NCBI GenBank assembly: GCA_035079385.1
Contig: JAVHKY010000052.1
Location: 2,790,001 to 2,854,000, forward strand
DNA: 64,000 bases
Reading direction: 5' to 3'
Source: Aspidiotus rigidus
Lineage: Eukaryota; Arthropoda; Insecta; Hemiptera; Diaspididae
Shown here: in pieces, positions 44,262-57,600 of the stretch
Layout of the letters: every line of letters begins with the position of its first letter
How positions within the stretch are numbered: position 1 is the stretch's first letter
The notes under the pieces: generated by a model
What the model was told of the DNA's origin: nothing
Database searches by the model: none
The model's input: the letters and a program-made list of their open reading frames with translations, nothing else
Program-made: the position numbers and the translations under genes

Positions 44262-47045
44262 ATGTTCTTTGGACAATTAGTCATCGGACCTCCAGGGAGT
44301 GGCAAATCTACGTATTGCCTTGAAATGCAGAAAACTATGGAAGAAACTGGACGAAAAGTATTAATTGTGAATTTCGGTAATCAAGTTTACAACTTTTTTA
44401 GTTTGATTCGAGAGTATGAGTTGTGATTATGACTTGTTGAATAATCAAAATTCCTTGTTAGATCCAGCGAATGAAGTCTTACCTTACACGTCGTTTATCG
44501 ATATTAACGAGTTCGTTCACACGGATGAAGTGATGCATTACCAAAATCTTGGCCCAAATGGAGCTACACTTTTTGCAATGGAATTTCTACTTGAATGCAT
44601 TGAAAGCATTCTCGAGAAAATGAAAGAAAAAGGACCGGAGTTCTACTACATCATCGATTGTCCCGGACAGGTAAAAAGTTCTTTGCAATGAAAATAAAGC
44701 ATAGCAATTTAATAAACAGATCGTCGTATCAAACTTAAGGACAACATTGTGAAGTCGAAAGAATTGTTTATGGAACTAATGAGAGTAATATCAAGATCTA
44801 TGAAGCAGCAGAATCTACTGTTAATATGAACTCGAAGAAGAACCTTGAGCTCGAACTGATGAACCAATCTGTAATGGGAACAAACTGTATTTCATTACAA
44901 AGTCATGAATTTGGTGTCGTGACCAATTTCTTTTTCTTCCTCAAATTTGATTTTGGACGTGCAAATTTCCAATGTCTCCCTCTTACCTTTGGGTTCTTTG
45001 AAAACGCGAAAAAAATCACGAAAAGCAGTCTATTAGATTAACCGGGAGTTGAATGTAAAAAAGAGAAAATCTTCATCTTCTGTTGGTTTCGAAAATTTGT
45101 GACAAATACTTTCAGTTGGTCAATGTCAGTAATCTGTACTTTCACACATGGTCCACTTTTCATTTTATGATGCATGGCTTGATGAATTTGGTCGAATACT
45201 TCGTCTTGATGGAATTTTCAACTCATATATTTCATTACCATCATTCTTCCAGGTCGAACTGTATACATGTAATGATGCCTTCAGGAAAATTGTGCAAGAA
45301 TTTGAGAAGATAGATTTGAGGCTTTGTTGTGTTCATCTAATAGACGCTCATTATTGTAGTGATCCTGGTAAGTACGACCGATAAAGAGTGATTCTTTTAT
45401 GGTAGAAAATGACACAATTTCGTCTTATTTCATTATTTTACAGGTAAATTCATATCAACACTATTATTAGCCCTAACTACGATGTTAAATTTGGCATTAC
45501 CTCATATAAACGTACTCTCAAAAATTGATCTCATGAAGAAATTCAACGATAAATTACTTTTTCAACCCAACTACTACACAAACGTGTTGAAGTTATCCTA
45601 CCTGGTGGATGCGTTAGATGAAAATCGCTTCACTGCTAAGTGAGTTCCTTTTTCTAGAAGTGTTATTTTATCTTGGAAAAATGTGCCGAGAAAAAGCTAT
45701 AGAACAATATTATTTCGTGTGATGGTGTCACGCACAATGAGTTCAAGTGGCAAATTTTTTAGAAAAGCAATTGGAAAATTTCTGTCACTTTGATTTGATC
45801 TACTTACTAGCTACAGTGTAGCTTGGAATTATTTGAAAATTGGGGTATGAGACTCGCAAACTCTGAAGAATGTATTATCCCATCGCAAACTATAATCTCA
45901 TTTTTTGATTTCCAAAGTATTTACATTTGGCTTGACCATTATTCAAGTGACCAGTCATTTTGCCCTGAGCGCGGTATTTTTGCACTTAGTACATTTGACG
46001 TGATGGTAATACGATTCAGGTCACTCAACACATTTGTGCGTTACTTAAGGGGTCAGAAGAAAATATCACTTAGGTACATTGTGCATGTTACAATCGATGT
46101 GAAGGTTGAAAGCTAAGAAAAACTCAGAGCGAAGAAATTATTGTGAAAACAGGCTTTAGGACTCCAATTATGCAAATATCTTCTATGAAAATAATTAAAT
46201 ACCAAATCATTTTGCAAACACATCTAATTGCTTGAAAGATTTAGGTGCTTGACGAGAATTTTTAGGTGAAATTCTTGGCGTAGGAGGTTGATTGGCAGGG
46301 AAATCCCCTCACTATCCACAGATAGGGTTTGAAACACAAATATCCATATTTTTGATGTTCTATGTAATATGATTTCTTGTTATTATCACATATATAATCA
46401 CAAATTATAGACTTGAACCTGTTCATCTTATTTCTCCTCTCATTTTCTATTACTGCAAAAGTGAGCTGTGAGGCGCAGATCTTCTTTCGCTACGTACTCG
46501 AATATTTCTGGAGGGAGGGGAAAAAAAAAGAAACTGTGAGAAAACACCAAGTTTTTGGACGTACTGGCGAACTCTGTCTCGTGTCTATAAAACGTTACTC
46601 TAAGCTTGTTTGTTTCGAGTTTCTGTGAAGCCTGGGTATTGAAAGTTCGTATCATTGATAATCGTATTCTTTTGACGCCTTCATTCCTTTGTTATAGCCC
46701 TGCCCCGTAAGACCTTGAGTTCATTTTCAAACAACATTGATGAAATTATTTATTGGAAGAGGTTTGCTCATCCTGATAAATTCTACTCCAATTCTACTTT
46801 ACAGATACCACAAACTGAATAGAGAACTCGCTTCGTTTATTGAAGATTATAGTTTGGTTCATTTCATGATTCTTCAACGATCGAACAAGACGTACCTACT
46901 AGCCCTGATGAAGGCGATAGACAAAGCGAACGGTTATATTTTCAAAACAGACGAAGAACGTAACATACAAAAGTTACTATCAGCAGCCATGGTCAACCCC
47001 GAAGAAGATGGGGATTGTGAATGGCCCGATGAAGCTCTAACGTAA
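44262..47045 (+). CDS. GPN2: GPN-loop GTPase 2
   Basis: Five exons: 44262-44376, 44462-44670, 45253-45367, 45444-45639 and 46805-47045, giving 291 residues (human about 310). Motifs in order: P-loop GPPGSGKST (residues about 9-17), VNFDPANE, the GPN signature LGPNGA, the G3 region [28 protein letters not shown] (G4-type SKxD) and IEDYSLVHF. The C-terminus [12 protein letters not shown] is also family-like. GPN GTPases form dimers and help assemble and import RNA polymerase II. The ATG at 44262 gives [11 protein letters not shown], a normal short N-terminus. It lies only 77 bp after the PSMG3 stop, with a TTTTCATAG acceptor-like site just in front (44249-44255). PolyA signals at 47071 and 47144. 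The 1.2-kb last intron has no other gene. Confidence 0.92.
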
Positions 47046-48525
47046 TTCAAAACAACGAAATTATCAACAAAATAAACGTGTCATTTATATTTAAATTGTC
47101 ACCGCGGTAACGACTTATTGTAATATCTTATACAAACCGACAAAATAAAAATGGTCGCATTGTAAAGTTGTTGACTTAGCTTGTCACATTATTTATAGTA
47201 TGATTATACAAATACGTGGTACTACATAATTTTCGATCAGTGCGTAAGGTAACCAACTCAGGTTCAATATTAAAGTGTATCTCGAATGAGATTAGCAAAA
47301 TAGCGACGTATTTATGTAGGCAGCAGGGAAACGTCCTTATTTCCGCTGTCTTCAAACGATTACCTCGTTGTCCACATAAATACGTCGCCATTTCGCTGAT
47401 CTTATATGAAATATAATTTACTACCTACCAGACAAAAAAACTAAAATTTTATATTGCGATAACAGAAGCAACATAACTTGGGATTAATTTTCAACGCTGT
47501 TTTCGCTTGCACAGAGAAATAACGTAGATCATTTCGGCTTTATTTGTTAGGAATTTGCTTGTTCATAAAACCATAATAATAATTTATTGAAACAACCAGG
47601 TCATAACATGATGTTGAACAGAAACTCGAGAATATTGTATTTATGTATCTGAAAATTGAATGTCATGGAGAATGACGTAATGAGCATTCTAATACTTTTC
47701 TGCTTTTTCAATCTGGCCACCATCATTTTCAATTCTACAAGATGTTCTCAAAATGTACATGATATATAATTATTTAGAATACGAAATTATTAATGAAGAA
47801 AGAAAAATGACTTGAAAATAGGGCAATGTAAACAAAATCTTATTCAGGATGAGTTCTGCTAAAACTACTTACCATTGTACTAATTGCACAAAAAAGTAAA
47901 GGTGAATTTTCCATCTACCGGTGATCATGAATTTACTTTTTAAATATTCCCATATAGTAATATAGTATTGATCTATATTTCTCGAGTACACGAACAAAGC
48001 TAGCAAAATGGCCTGTTGTTTTGATTTAAAAAAATATTGAGGTCTTATATGACAACATAGGTAGTATTTCTACCTAATACGACGCCAGCGATAGAAGAAA
48101 ATTCTTTTTTTCAACAATAAATGAAGCGCACTAGTGTATTCATCAATTATTGAGCCAACAACTAGCACGACTTTGTCGTCATAGGCCTACTTCGAAAAAA
48201 AAAAAAAAAAAAAACATAATAGTAATAATTATGATGATGATAATAATAAAAAATAAATAAATGATATTAGGAACACATATAAAAAAGTTATACAGTGTAT
48301 TACGATACAGAGTAATAATGGTAACGCTGGAAAGAAACGCGTGGGTGACAAAAAAGAAAATTATCATAACTTAGTCCTGGGAGAGAAAGAAGAGAAAAAA
48401 TTGCAAATAAATAATGTTGAAAAGATACAGAGAGAAAAGGAAGTAATAGGAGAACGATACACACGAAAAAGGTGAAAAAGTAAACACAAGAAGATCAGAC
48501 AATATCGTAATTATGATATAAGAAC
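47046..48525. other. Intergenic DNA between convergent GPN2 and DUSP gene
   Basis: Holds the GPN2 3' UTR, a MITE at about 47278-47413 and AT-rich DNA with simple ATAATA-type runs (48190-48260). The region next to 48526 should be the 3' UTR of the minus-strand phosphatase gene. Confidence 0.5.
47278..47413. mobile_element. ~136-bp MITE
   Basis: Inverted arms sharing 'agcgacgtatttatgt' and 'acataaatacgtcgc' with flanking GAGATTAGCAAAAT/ATTTCGCTGATCTT. Non-coding. Confidence 0.72.
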
Positions 48526-51500
48526 TTAAATACTACAACTAGAAGAGGAAATTTCGGAAACATCTTCGCTCGTCTGCAGTGACCATCGACATGATGAGCG
48601 CTCGCCTGCAGTGGAGGTAGACAGATTCTGACAACCGGGTAAGGATGTTGAAATCTGTTCGGTAGCGGATATTGCATTTTCCGACGTGTGTTTCAACACA
48701 TTCGACGAAATGAGTCCTTGTTCCAGCTCAAGAAGCTGGCCCATAAAATTCAGATTCGGAGAGATTATGGAACGCGCGTTTTTCACGAGTTTGTATGCCT
48801 CGCCCATAGTTAACCGCTTATGCTTCATTACGTAAGCGATAACGATAGTCGGTGAACGCGAAATGCCCGCCTGACAATGTACCAATACCGTGCAGTTGTT
48901 TTTCCGAGCATCCTCTGTAAAGACAAAAAAAAAAGAAGTGGTGAAAAAATAATACCACAATTATCGAAACATCTAAGTAATGAAAGTCACGAACATAATT
49001 TCGAGCACTCCGTGGAATACACAACCATCTACAAAAATATTGTGATGACGTTATTGGTAAATGTTCACCCTTTTTTTCATGCTTTCTTTAAGGAGCTCAA
49101 TAGTCGTAAACAAAAAGAGAGTGAGATAGAAATGAAGTGATTTCAGGCAAGTATATAAAAATAGGCCGACTATATTCGGTGTTCAAGGCGAATGTTATGA
49201 AAAAGGAATAACAGAAATAGCCAACTATCATGATAACCAATAGGAGGAACTGTACGGAATAATTTTCATCAACAGTCAACAGAACGCGAAGATCAAAAAC
49301 GAATCTTGTAAAGAGCTACTCGGAGATATAGAAAGAAACACAATTTGCAAGTTCTGTAACCATCAAAATCGAACAACGCTGGGTATTTTTCATATGTAAC
49401 AGGAAAAAAAATAATAAATGGATATGCAAAACCCTGCGGAACTGACGAACAACTGAAAGTCTAATTTGCCGACGAAAAAAGAAGTTGCTGCAGAAAGCTT
49501 TTAGAAAACCAACAACTATACTCTGTCCGCAAATAGAATGGGTCACGTCAACAAACCCGCGACCCGCTTTCATGCAAAAAAAAATTGATTACGATGCGAG
49601 GAAGCGGTTCGCGGGTTTGTTTACGCGACCCATTCTATTTGCGGACAGAGCATAGTAAACCTCATTCAAAAGGGACGGCAATGCTTGATTATCAAATGTG
49701 AAGATAGATAATGGAATATGACAAGGAACTAAACTAGAGAACTGAAGCTTGGTAAATCTTATTAAATAATACGGAGCTAGGATCTGAGCAAGCGACCATC
49801 TGACAATTCGCAGAATTAAAAACTAGAGGATCCCAAGATTTTGGAAACACGTTTTTCAGAATGATTATGACTCATAATAATAATATTATACTGTTTTTAT
49901 TTTGACGAATCATCGCATAAATATATACCAAAAATTGCGCGAGCGCTTTCGACTTTGGTACATATTTATGCGGTGATTTGTAAAAATGATAATATTGCGG
50001 TATTATTCCAAGATTTTTTGGTCACCGGTGGGAGAATTAATTTCTTCCAATCCTTCACTAAAAATTCAGCAAAGGAAATTCAACTAGATCAATTTCTTTT
50101 TGCAATATTTGATTTCCCAATTTATAGAAATATTGTTATCTTTAATACAGCTACAAACGAAGAACTTGTGAGATGAACACGATGGCATCAGAGCTAAAAA
50201 GCCTGCAGGGGAAACTCCATCATCAATACCCCTACCGATCAACTGCAACCCATCACCAAATAATAGAATAGGAGCCAAGTTCTAGAGGAAAAAGTACATA
50301 CGTGCACAACATCTAGAATTAAGAAAAGAATATCAACCGCATGTATCTGACCTCGAAACTAAAAGGACACAAAATAGAATACAAAATCTATCAGACGATA
50401 ACTAATAAAATTAGATGCCAGTGCACGACTGCAATGGCAGCGGGGAACCCCCTGTCCCGAATCCCTCTCCTATTATATAAATCTTAGGGCCTGAAGTTTT
50501 TCTAAATCCCGAAAATGATGACATGACAACTTGAATGCGCTGCAATTTCAAGGAAGCCGCCGTTTTTCCAAGTTCCCCTCCTAGCATGTATAGCTCGGAG
50601 GACGATATTTTCCAAGTCCCCTCCCCCTCTCCTTGACGTCATCCAGCGCGAGCGCGCCGTGTGTCGTCCGGCGAAAAACTTGAAAAATTTTGGACTCGTA
50701 TTGTGAATAGCTTGGAGCATTAAATTTTTCGAAACTCGAAAAAATTTCGAATCCTATTGTATATGGCTTGGAGAATGAAATTTCTTCAAGTCCCCCTTCT
50801 ATCATAATATAGCGCGAGAATGATAATTTTTCAATAGGGAACCAGTTTTATGGAGGGGGAGGGGGGGAAATGAGAATTTGCCATTTGTCGTGCGCCATTC
50901 ACCTTCCGGCAAAAAACTTGGAAAAATTTCGACTCCTGTCGTATATAGCTTGGAGGATGAAATTTTCTTAAGTCTTCCTCCTATCATATATAGCTCAGAG
51001 GTCGGAATTTTTTCAAGTCCCTCTCCGTGACGTCATCAACCTCGTTCATACTCACGGACGAAAATTTCCTGAAAGTACCCCCAACAAAAGGGATGGCGAG
51101 TTCTCCGCTAAAAAAGCAATTATCTCAAAAAGATCGACACAACCCACAAGGTTGCCCGGAAACCAAGAACTATCTGTCTCAAAAAATGAGGTAGAGAGGA
51201 AGAAAAGAAAATGATCAAGTAGATAGTAATGGCTTAATGAATTTTACGAGAGTATATCATAGAGAATCTTTTAATAAACTAGAAAGAGGGACGAGTTTCG
51301 GTAACCGAATGTCCAAAAGAATGAAAATAAGCCACGCCCATTGATGCATCTAACGCCTTGCTAACGTTTAGGACCCAACCGACTGAATTCTCATCCCATG
51401 TTTGGATTTGTTTTTATCACTATCGGCGGTCTATGTTACTATAATTATGGACTAACACATTGATGGACAAAACCATTGATTTCATAGCAGTACAGGCATC

Positions 51501-51638
51501 TCCTAATAGTGACGTAGATAAGGGAGGGATGCGGGAAATAAATCCCTCATTGCTTCTTGTACCAAGCAATTTTATAATAGAATTAATACGATTTCCCAGG
51601 TAGGCCTCCCTTCGGCAATTTTAGAATCATGATGAGAA

Positions 51639-51677
<39 letters not shown>

Positions 51678-54600
51678 TAATAGCTCAACCTGGAAAAAAA
51701 TACCCCTCCTATAGCAAAATTGTATCGACGCCCTTGTCTCCTGTCATTGGATGCTCCTAGTAGAACTTTCCGTTTCACAGCAGTATTGGTATAGATGAAG
51801 TCGTTGTTGTGGACGCGGTGGCTCTTTGTGTGCGTTGCACCTAACGTCCACGTATTTGGAATTACTCGTAATTCGATCCTCCAAATTACAGAGTAAAAAG
51901 CAGAAGCAGAAATATTACTCACGAGAGTAAAGGAGATTGCAAAAACCGCAGAAATAATTTCGACACTCCAAGCACTTTCAGTTAAAAAAGTATCCTCAGC
52001 GAGAACAAAAAAGCTTCTACTCTCGTGAGTATACTGCCGATGCTGTCCACACGTATTTTATGAAATCTTCAAAGGTTGTAAATTTTTTCTTTTTTTTGAT
52101 TTTGCGTTCTCAGTCTAATCGTGTGTCTTGCGTCGTTTCATTTAAAAAGGTATGAATCGCAAATTGACTCAAAAGATTCTATTGGAAGTTGAATAAAACA
52201 ATGCATTTACGTGGGCACAAAAGTGGGTTACAAGTTTTCTGAGGTTGGCTTCACAAGTTATGCAGAAGAGTGCATCGAGATTACGCCGACATGCGCTTCA
52301 CAGGATCGCCAAAATACGTCAGTAGTTTCGACCATGCTTCAGTATAGTAGGAAGCTTCTAGTGATAGTCCCTGGGTGAGAACAGCCGCATCGCCTTTCAA
52401 TTTACTGAATAAAAATTGAAGTTTTCCAAAGACAAAGAGGAGATTGATTTCTTACGCGCTATGCGAAGCATTGTTTAAGAATTTGCAGAAATGAATTATT
52501 TATACTGACAGAATGACTTTAAAAATCATCATTTTTACGCTCAAAATGACTGTACTCACAGCACGGTAATGAAAATACTTGAAAGTCTGTGGGGAGAAAA
52601 TAATAATTGGGGTGAGGCGAAGTGGAACCCTATACCGGTCACCAACAATCACTTTTCCGCAACTATCTTCTCAATAAAGTATTTTCAAAAAAAAGATCCA
52701 GGGTTACTGACGAAGTTGTTTGAATTGACATCATCTTAACTGAACCAAAAAACAAACAAACAAGAGTTTGAATTGAAAAAATTCCAGTTACTAAATGGAA
52801 TATCAAAATCTTTTGTATGTAATCAAACATTCATACAGGATGCGGCAAACTCATTCAAAAAATTTTCGGACAAACCTTTTTTCCCAATTAAATTACGATT
52901 TTTCCTCTTTTTTTCTTCATCTTTTATCTTTTTTCGTTTTTTTTTTCGATTTTGCAAGTCAGTTGCCGAACTTTTGCCGCACCCTGTATGTTAAGTCTCA
53001 CAGCAACTCCGTCGTATCATTCAAATTCTTATAGTCCTCCTCATTAGGGAATAGTCATTTAGTCTTTCACTATAATAAGAATAAACGGCCTCTAGACTTT
53101 TACTACTGCCTTCTATAAGTGGATATTACGGTGCTCCTGTAAGATTTTACATATGTATATTCGACTACAGTAATGATAATGTCAATTCAATCAACTTTGT
53201 CAGGAACACTGGTTCTTTTTTCCAAAAATATTCACGATGCAAACATATTGGATATAAATATGAAGACAAATCTTACAAAATATGACCCCATCTAAAAAAA
53301 CTTGACAAGCGATTTTGAAGGTTTACCACTTCATGGATAAGAAACTTTTTTGTTATCAGGAGAGATGGTGACCAGCAAAATTTCTTAACCAAGTTTCTGT
53401 AGACAGGGTGAACTGACTATTTTCTCATACTAAATCATGAAAAATCAATATAGACATGAATAAATTAATTATTTCATATACAGCATTGTTTGTCACTTAC
53501 GCACACAAAAAAATAAGACCCAAAACAAAAAGGGGTCATCCGGCTGGTCTTCTCCCAAATTTTAAAACCTCTCTATCAGAAGAAATTTTAAAACTGCATT
53601 TAGTATTCAGTTTTTAAAAAAGAGCAAGCCAATCATTAGGAGACCTCATGGAAAAAGTAAAGATTCTAGTTAAGCACTTAGAAAACTTGAGACGTTAAAA
53701 GTAACTGTTAACATGATGATTCGGGAACATCAGATTTACAAATAAATCTCAAAAAAAAAAACAAAATGAAGATTGGAGGACGACATAGCTGTCCGGCAAG
53801 CGTGGAGATGCGGGTTCGTGTCCCGTTGATGAACCAAATTTTTTATTTGATTTCGTCTATCAATAAAAAATCATTATTTTCTAGTTAGGGTTTTCTGCGA
53901 CGATAAAATTCATATTTTCGTCATTACGACGCTGAAAATCTCATGAAGAGTCGTTTACGAGTAGGACGTCATCGGGTTGTACTTATTCATCTTCTTAAAC
54001 GAGGAATTCAAAGAAAATGTGAATGCAATGACTGAAGTCCGTGAATTACACACAACATCATCAAGATAGAAAAACCAACCGCAATTCGTAATTAATCGCA
54101 TTCAAAAGGTACGATCTGTTTCTGCGAATTTGACCTAAAACCCATAAATTTTATATCATACGGATGCTGAAGTAGTAAACCGCAGATTAATAATCTTTTC
54201 ACCAATATAATATTCTCGTAAGGCGAACCGAAATTCAAAATAAGAGCTCTTGAGCTCGTAGTTCTCATCGAAGAACAGCACACGCCAGCCAGGCAAAACG
54301 TTTTCTGTAACTTATAATACATCGAGAGTTCTAGGTTCTAGGGGTAGTACGTAGCTAGTTCATGTTCACGGTGTGACGTAGTTGTTTGTAATAAGAATGT
54401 GACCCAGCAAGGTAAACCAGAGGTCGATTACTATTTAGTCATCTTCCTATGAAGCGAATACGCCGCATTGTGCATATTTTACCTGCTCTTCTCGTCTTCT
54501 TCCCTCATACCTAAACATCGTCACCGGTTGAGTCATATTGCCAACACCGCTGTTCGATACGTATGTACTTACATCTAATATATGATATTCTTTCATTGTG

Positions 54601-57600
54601 AAAACTATACTAACGCTAACATGTTTTAGAAATACTGTAAGCTCAATTGTTTCGAAAAACGACCTCATGAACGTTTTGAAAGCACGCATGGGACTCTCTT
54701 ATCGCCAACGATAAAAATATGATATAAGAGAGCGACAACAAAAGAGAAAAAACCGACTTTTCTTTTCTTTTTTCCCTACATCTCTACTTTCTCTTCCACC
54801 CCCCCCCCCGTTTTGGTTGAAAGTGGCTACGTCAAATATTACTTAATCGTTTTCGTTTTCAACAGCAACATAACTTCGTTTTCCGAAACACATTTTTGAA
54901 AGCGTGCTACGCATTATTTTTATTCACTCTTCTATTATCAGTAATCCACATCAAATACCCCCTCCTCCTCATATTTCAATAAATGGAATATTCGTCAAAA
55001 AGTGAAAAATGAGAGAAACCTCAAACTCACAACGATCAAAGAGAACCCGTTTTATGGGGGATCTGCGCCGTCCGGCGAAAAACAGAAAAATTTCGACTCC
55101 TGTTGTATATAGCGTGGAGGTCGAAATTTTTCCAAGTCCCCCTCCCATCATATATAACTCAAGAACCGGAATTTTTCCAAGTCCCTCACTTATATAAATC
55201 TCGAGAGTCGATATTTTTCCAAGTTTCTCCCCACATACACATATCACATATAGCTCGAGAGTCAAGAAAAATTAAGACTCTCGAACTATACATAATACTA
55301 GGCTTATACCGATCTAGGCTTCCTTGAATTCTCAATACCAAATTGAACTCATAGTCATAAAACAGGTTCTCTGCGTCCCTCGTTTAACTTCGTTAAGGAA
55401 GCCGTCGTTTTTCTAAGTCTCCCTCCGATCATATACGAGAGTGACGGTTTCCTCAAAAGTACGAGCCATAAAATCCAAGAGGTTTCTTTTTTTCAATGTT
55501 ACGTGCCTTCGTATTTGAAAAAAAAAAAAAAAAAACTCTTAGATCCTATCGTATATGAAGGGTAGACGGGAAGAAGGGGGAATGTCCAGAAAACTTTTTT
55601 CCGAGAAAATCACGTTTCAATGTTGCAATCTCCTACTATAGTCCGTTGTACACTAGTTCTAGAAGTGCGTTTTCTGGTGTGAAGGCGAGTTCTTCATGCA
55701 ATTCTGATAGCAGTACGTAAAAGAGCAAGTCTTTCTCTAAATAAAACCGTATCTGACTCAATATTTTTAAAAAGTGGGCATTCCCCTTCTTCCCGCGAGA
55801 GTCAAATTTTTTTTCAAGTTTTTTATCGGACAGCGCACGGCAAATTTCTCAAAAAAAACAGGTTCTCTGTTAAAAATCTCAAAAACTATTTTACCAACCA
55901 TGTTTCATGTTCATCATTACTATATCCCATATTAGTTCTCCCCTAATTTCTTTTATTTCTAGTATTTGGATCCATAGGATAATAAGTTACAAGTAAGTCT
56001 AATTTACTGTTTGTTGAACTCAATAGCGCTTGAGGGCTCACTCGCTCCGCTCATTCACCCCCGTTCTTAGCCTATATTATACAACACGTTAGGCTAACTG
56101 CCTCTTGGAGTATAATTATGCTAAGCTGACTAGCTGTAAGGACTCACACGCTTTACTCGTTTGTCCCCCCTCCCCCATCTTAAACTAGTATAAGTCTAGT
56201 ATGCTCAGAGTACACAGTACATGTAGAGGTCCAGTGCAGGCTCAATATAAACCTAGTATATGTTAGGCCAACTAGTTCGCCCTTCATAACCTATCTCAAG
56301 GTCAGTATTTGCCAATAAAGGCGGAGTATGCGCTGCTGTGCGGAATTCCTCCAAAGCTTGTACTCGAAGATGATGAATGATAATGACTATACAACGTATT
56401 TTCTTCTCGCTCTTTTTTTACGTAAAATTCAAATGGAAAGCCATCTAAAGGAGTTTTGAAATTGTTGGAGTAAACTCGGCTCCAACTTTAGTACATCTCA
56501 ATTTTTAACATTGATTGATCGTTTAAGTAGTGAAAAACTTTTAAAAATCATTTTTGTGTTTATTACATGGAACTATTATGCTCCATCACCTTCGAGCGTA
56601 GCATGGTAAGTGGCGCTCCTAGCAGAGCCCTTACAGGCGAATACAGCACATGTATACTTCTAATATAAGGCTAGCATAAATCTAGTGGTATACGAGGAAA
56701 GGTCAGAACCGTACGGACATACGGACGCATACTCAGCAATTAGGTAGGGGAAAACGCATTATTCTGGGATTTTGGAGCCCTTTTTAGCTTACTTCAAGTC
56801 TAGTATGTATATTGTATATGTATAGATCTAGTTTAGGCCAGTATAAAGCCAAAATACAAAGAAAAGTTATGGTCGTATGCCCGGACGCAAATTTCGGAAT
56901 TGGGCACGGAGGTCAGAGCAAAGACATGAAACATGTCAAAAAAAATAACAGATCCCACCTCATGATATTAGAAGAAAATCTTCAATACTAATAAGCAAAC
57001 TAAACTTTATGCACCCTTCTCTCGAGGGAAAAATCAGGCCAAAAGACGAGTTTTTGACTATATCTCCACACAGATATCATTTTATTTTCATTTTTAGGTC
57101 AAAGTATCTCTTATTGAAACTGTAGATCAGCATACAGATTCGATCGGTCTTCTTGATATCAGGCAAGAAATACACCAAGGTATTACTCAAATATAAAACA
57201 AATGAAATTGTAGAGAGACTTTTTCTAAAAAATAAAACAGGCACCAGAATCATTGCCATAGCCCATAGGCCTACGTTATACACGCACAGGAACAAGTACT
57301 GATTCTAGATCAGCGCTTCTCAAATGGTGGTCCGTGGACCCCTCCCTGAAACGCAAAACGTAAATTGCACATTGCTACTTATTGACTCATCCGAAAAGTA
57401 CTAGAAGTTTTGAATTGTAAAATTTTTGGACATTAAAATTTTTCAGGGGTTTCCGCGCATTTTTTCCTTATTTTCAAGGGCTCCGCGAGCTAAAATAATT
57501 GGGAAGCGCTGTTCTAGATTCTTATAGATTATTATTCTAGGCCTGGCTTTCTGGTTCCTGGAGGTAAAATTCATACTATGAGGAAGGATGGTTTCACTAA

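Noticed and set aside
44181..44280. Spliced extension of PSMG3 into the GPN2 start
   Set aside because: The unspliced stop at 44182-44184 gives the normal family length. The spliced form is kept only as a testable alternative.
51572..51922. 116-codon minus frame
   Set aside because: Contains a poly-Lys run from a T homopolymer and no domain.
53775..53835. Functional tRNA gene
   Set aside because: A- and B-box-like motifs are too close together and no acceptor or anticodon stem can be drawn; treated as SINE-like.
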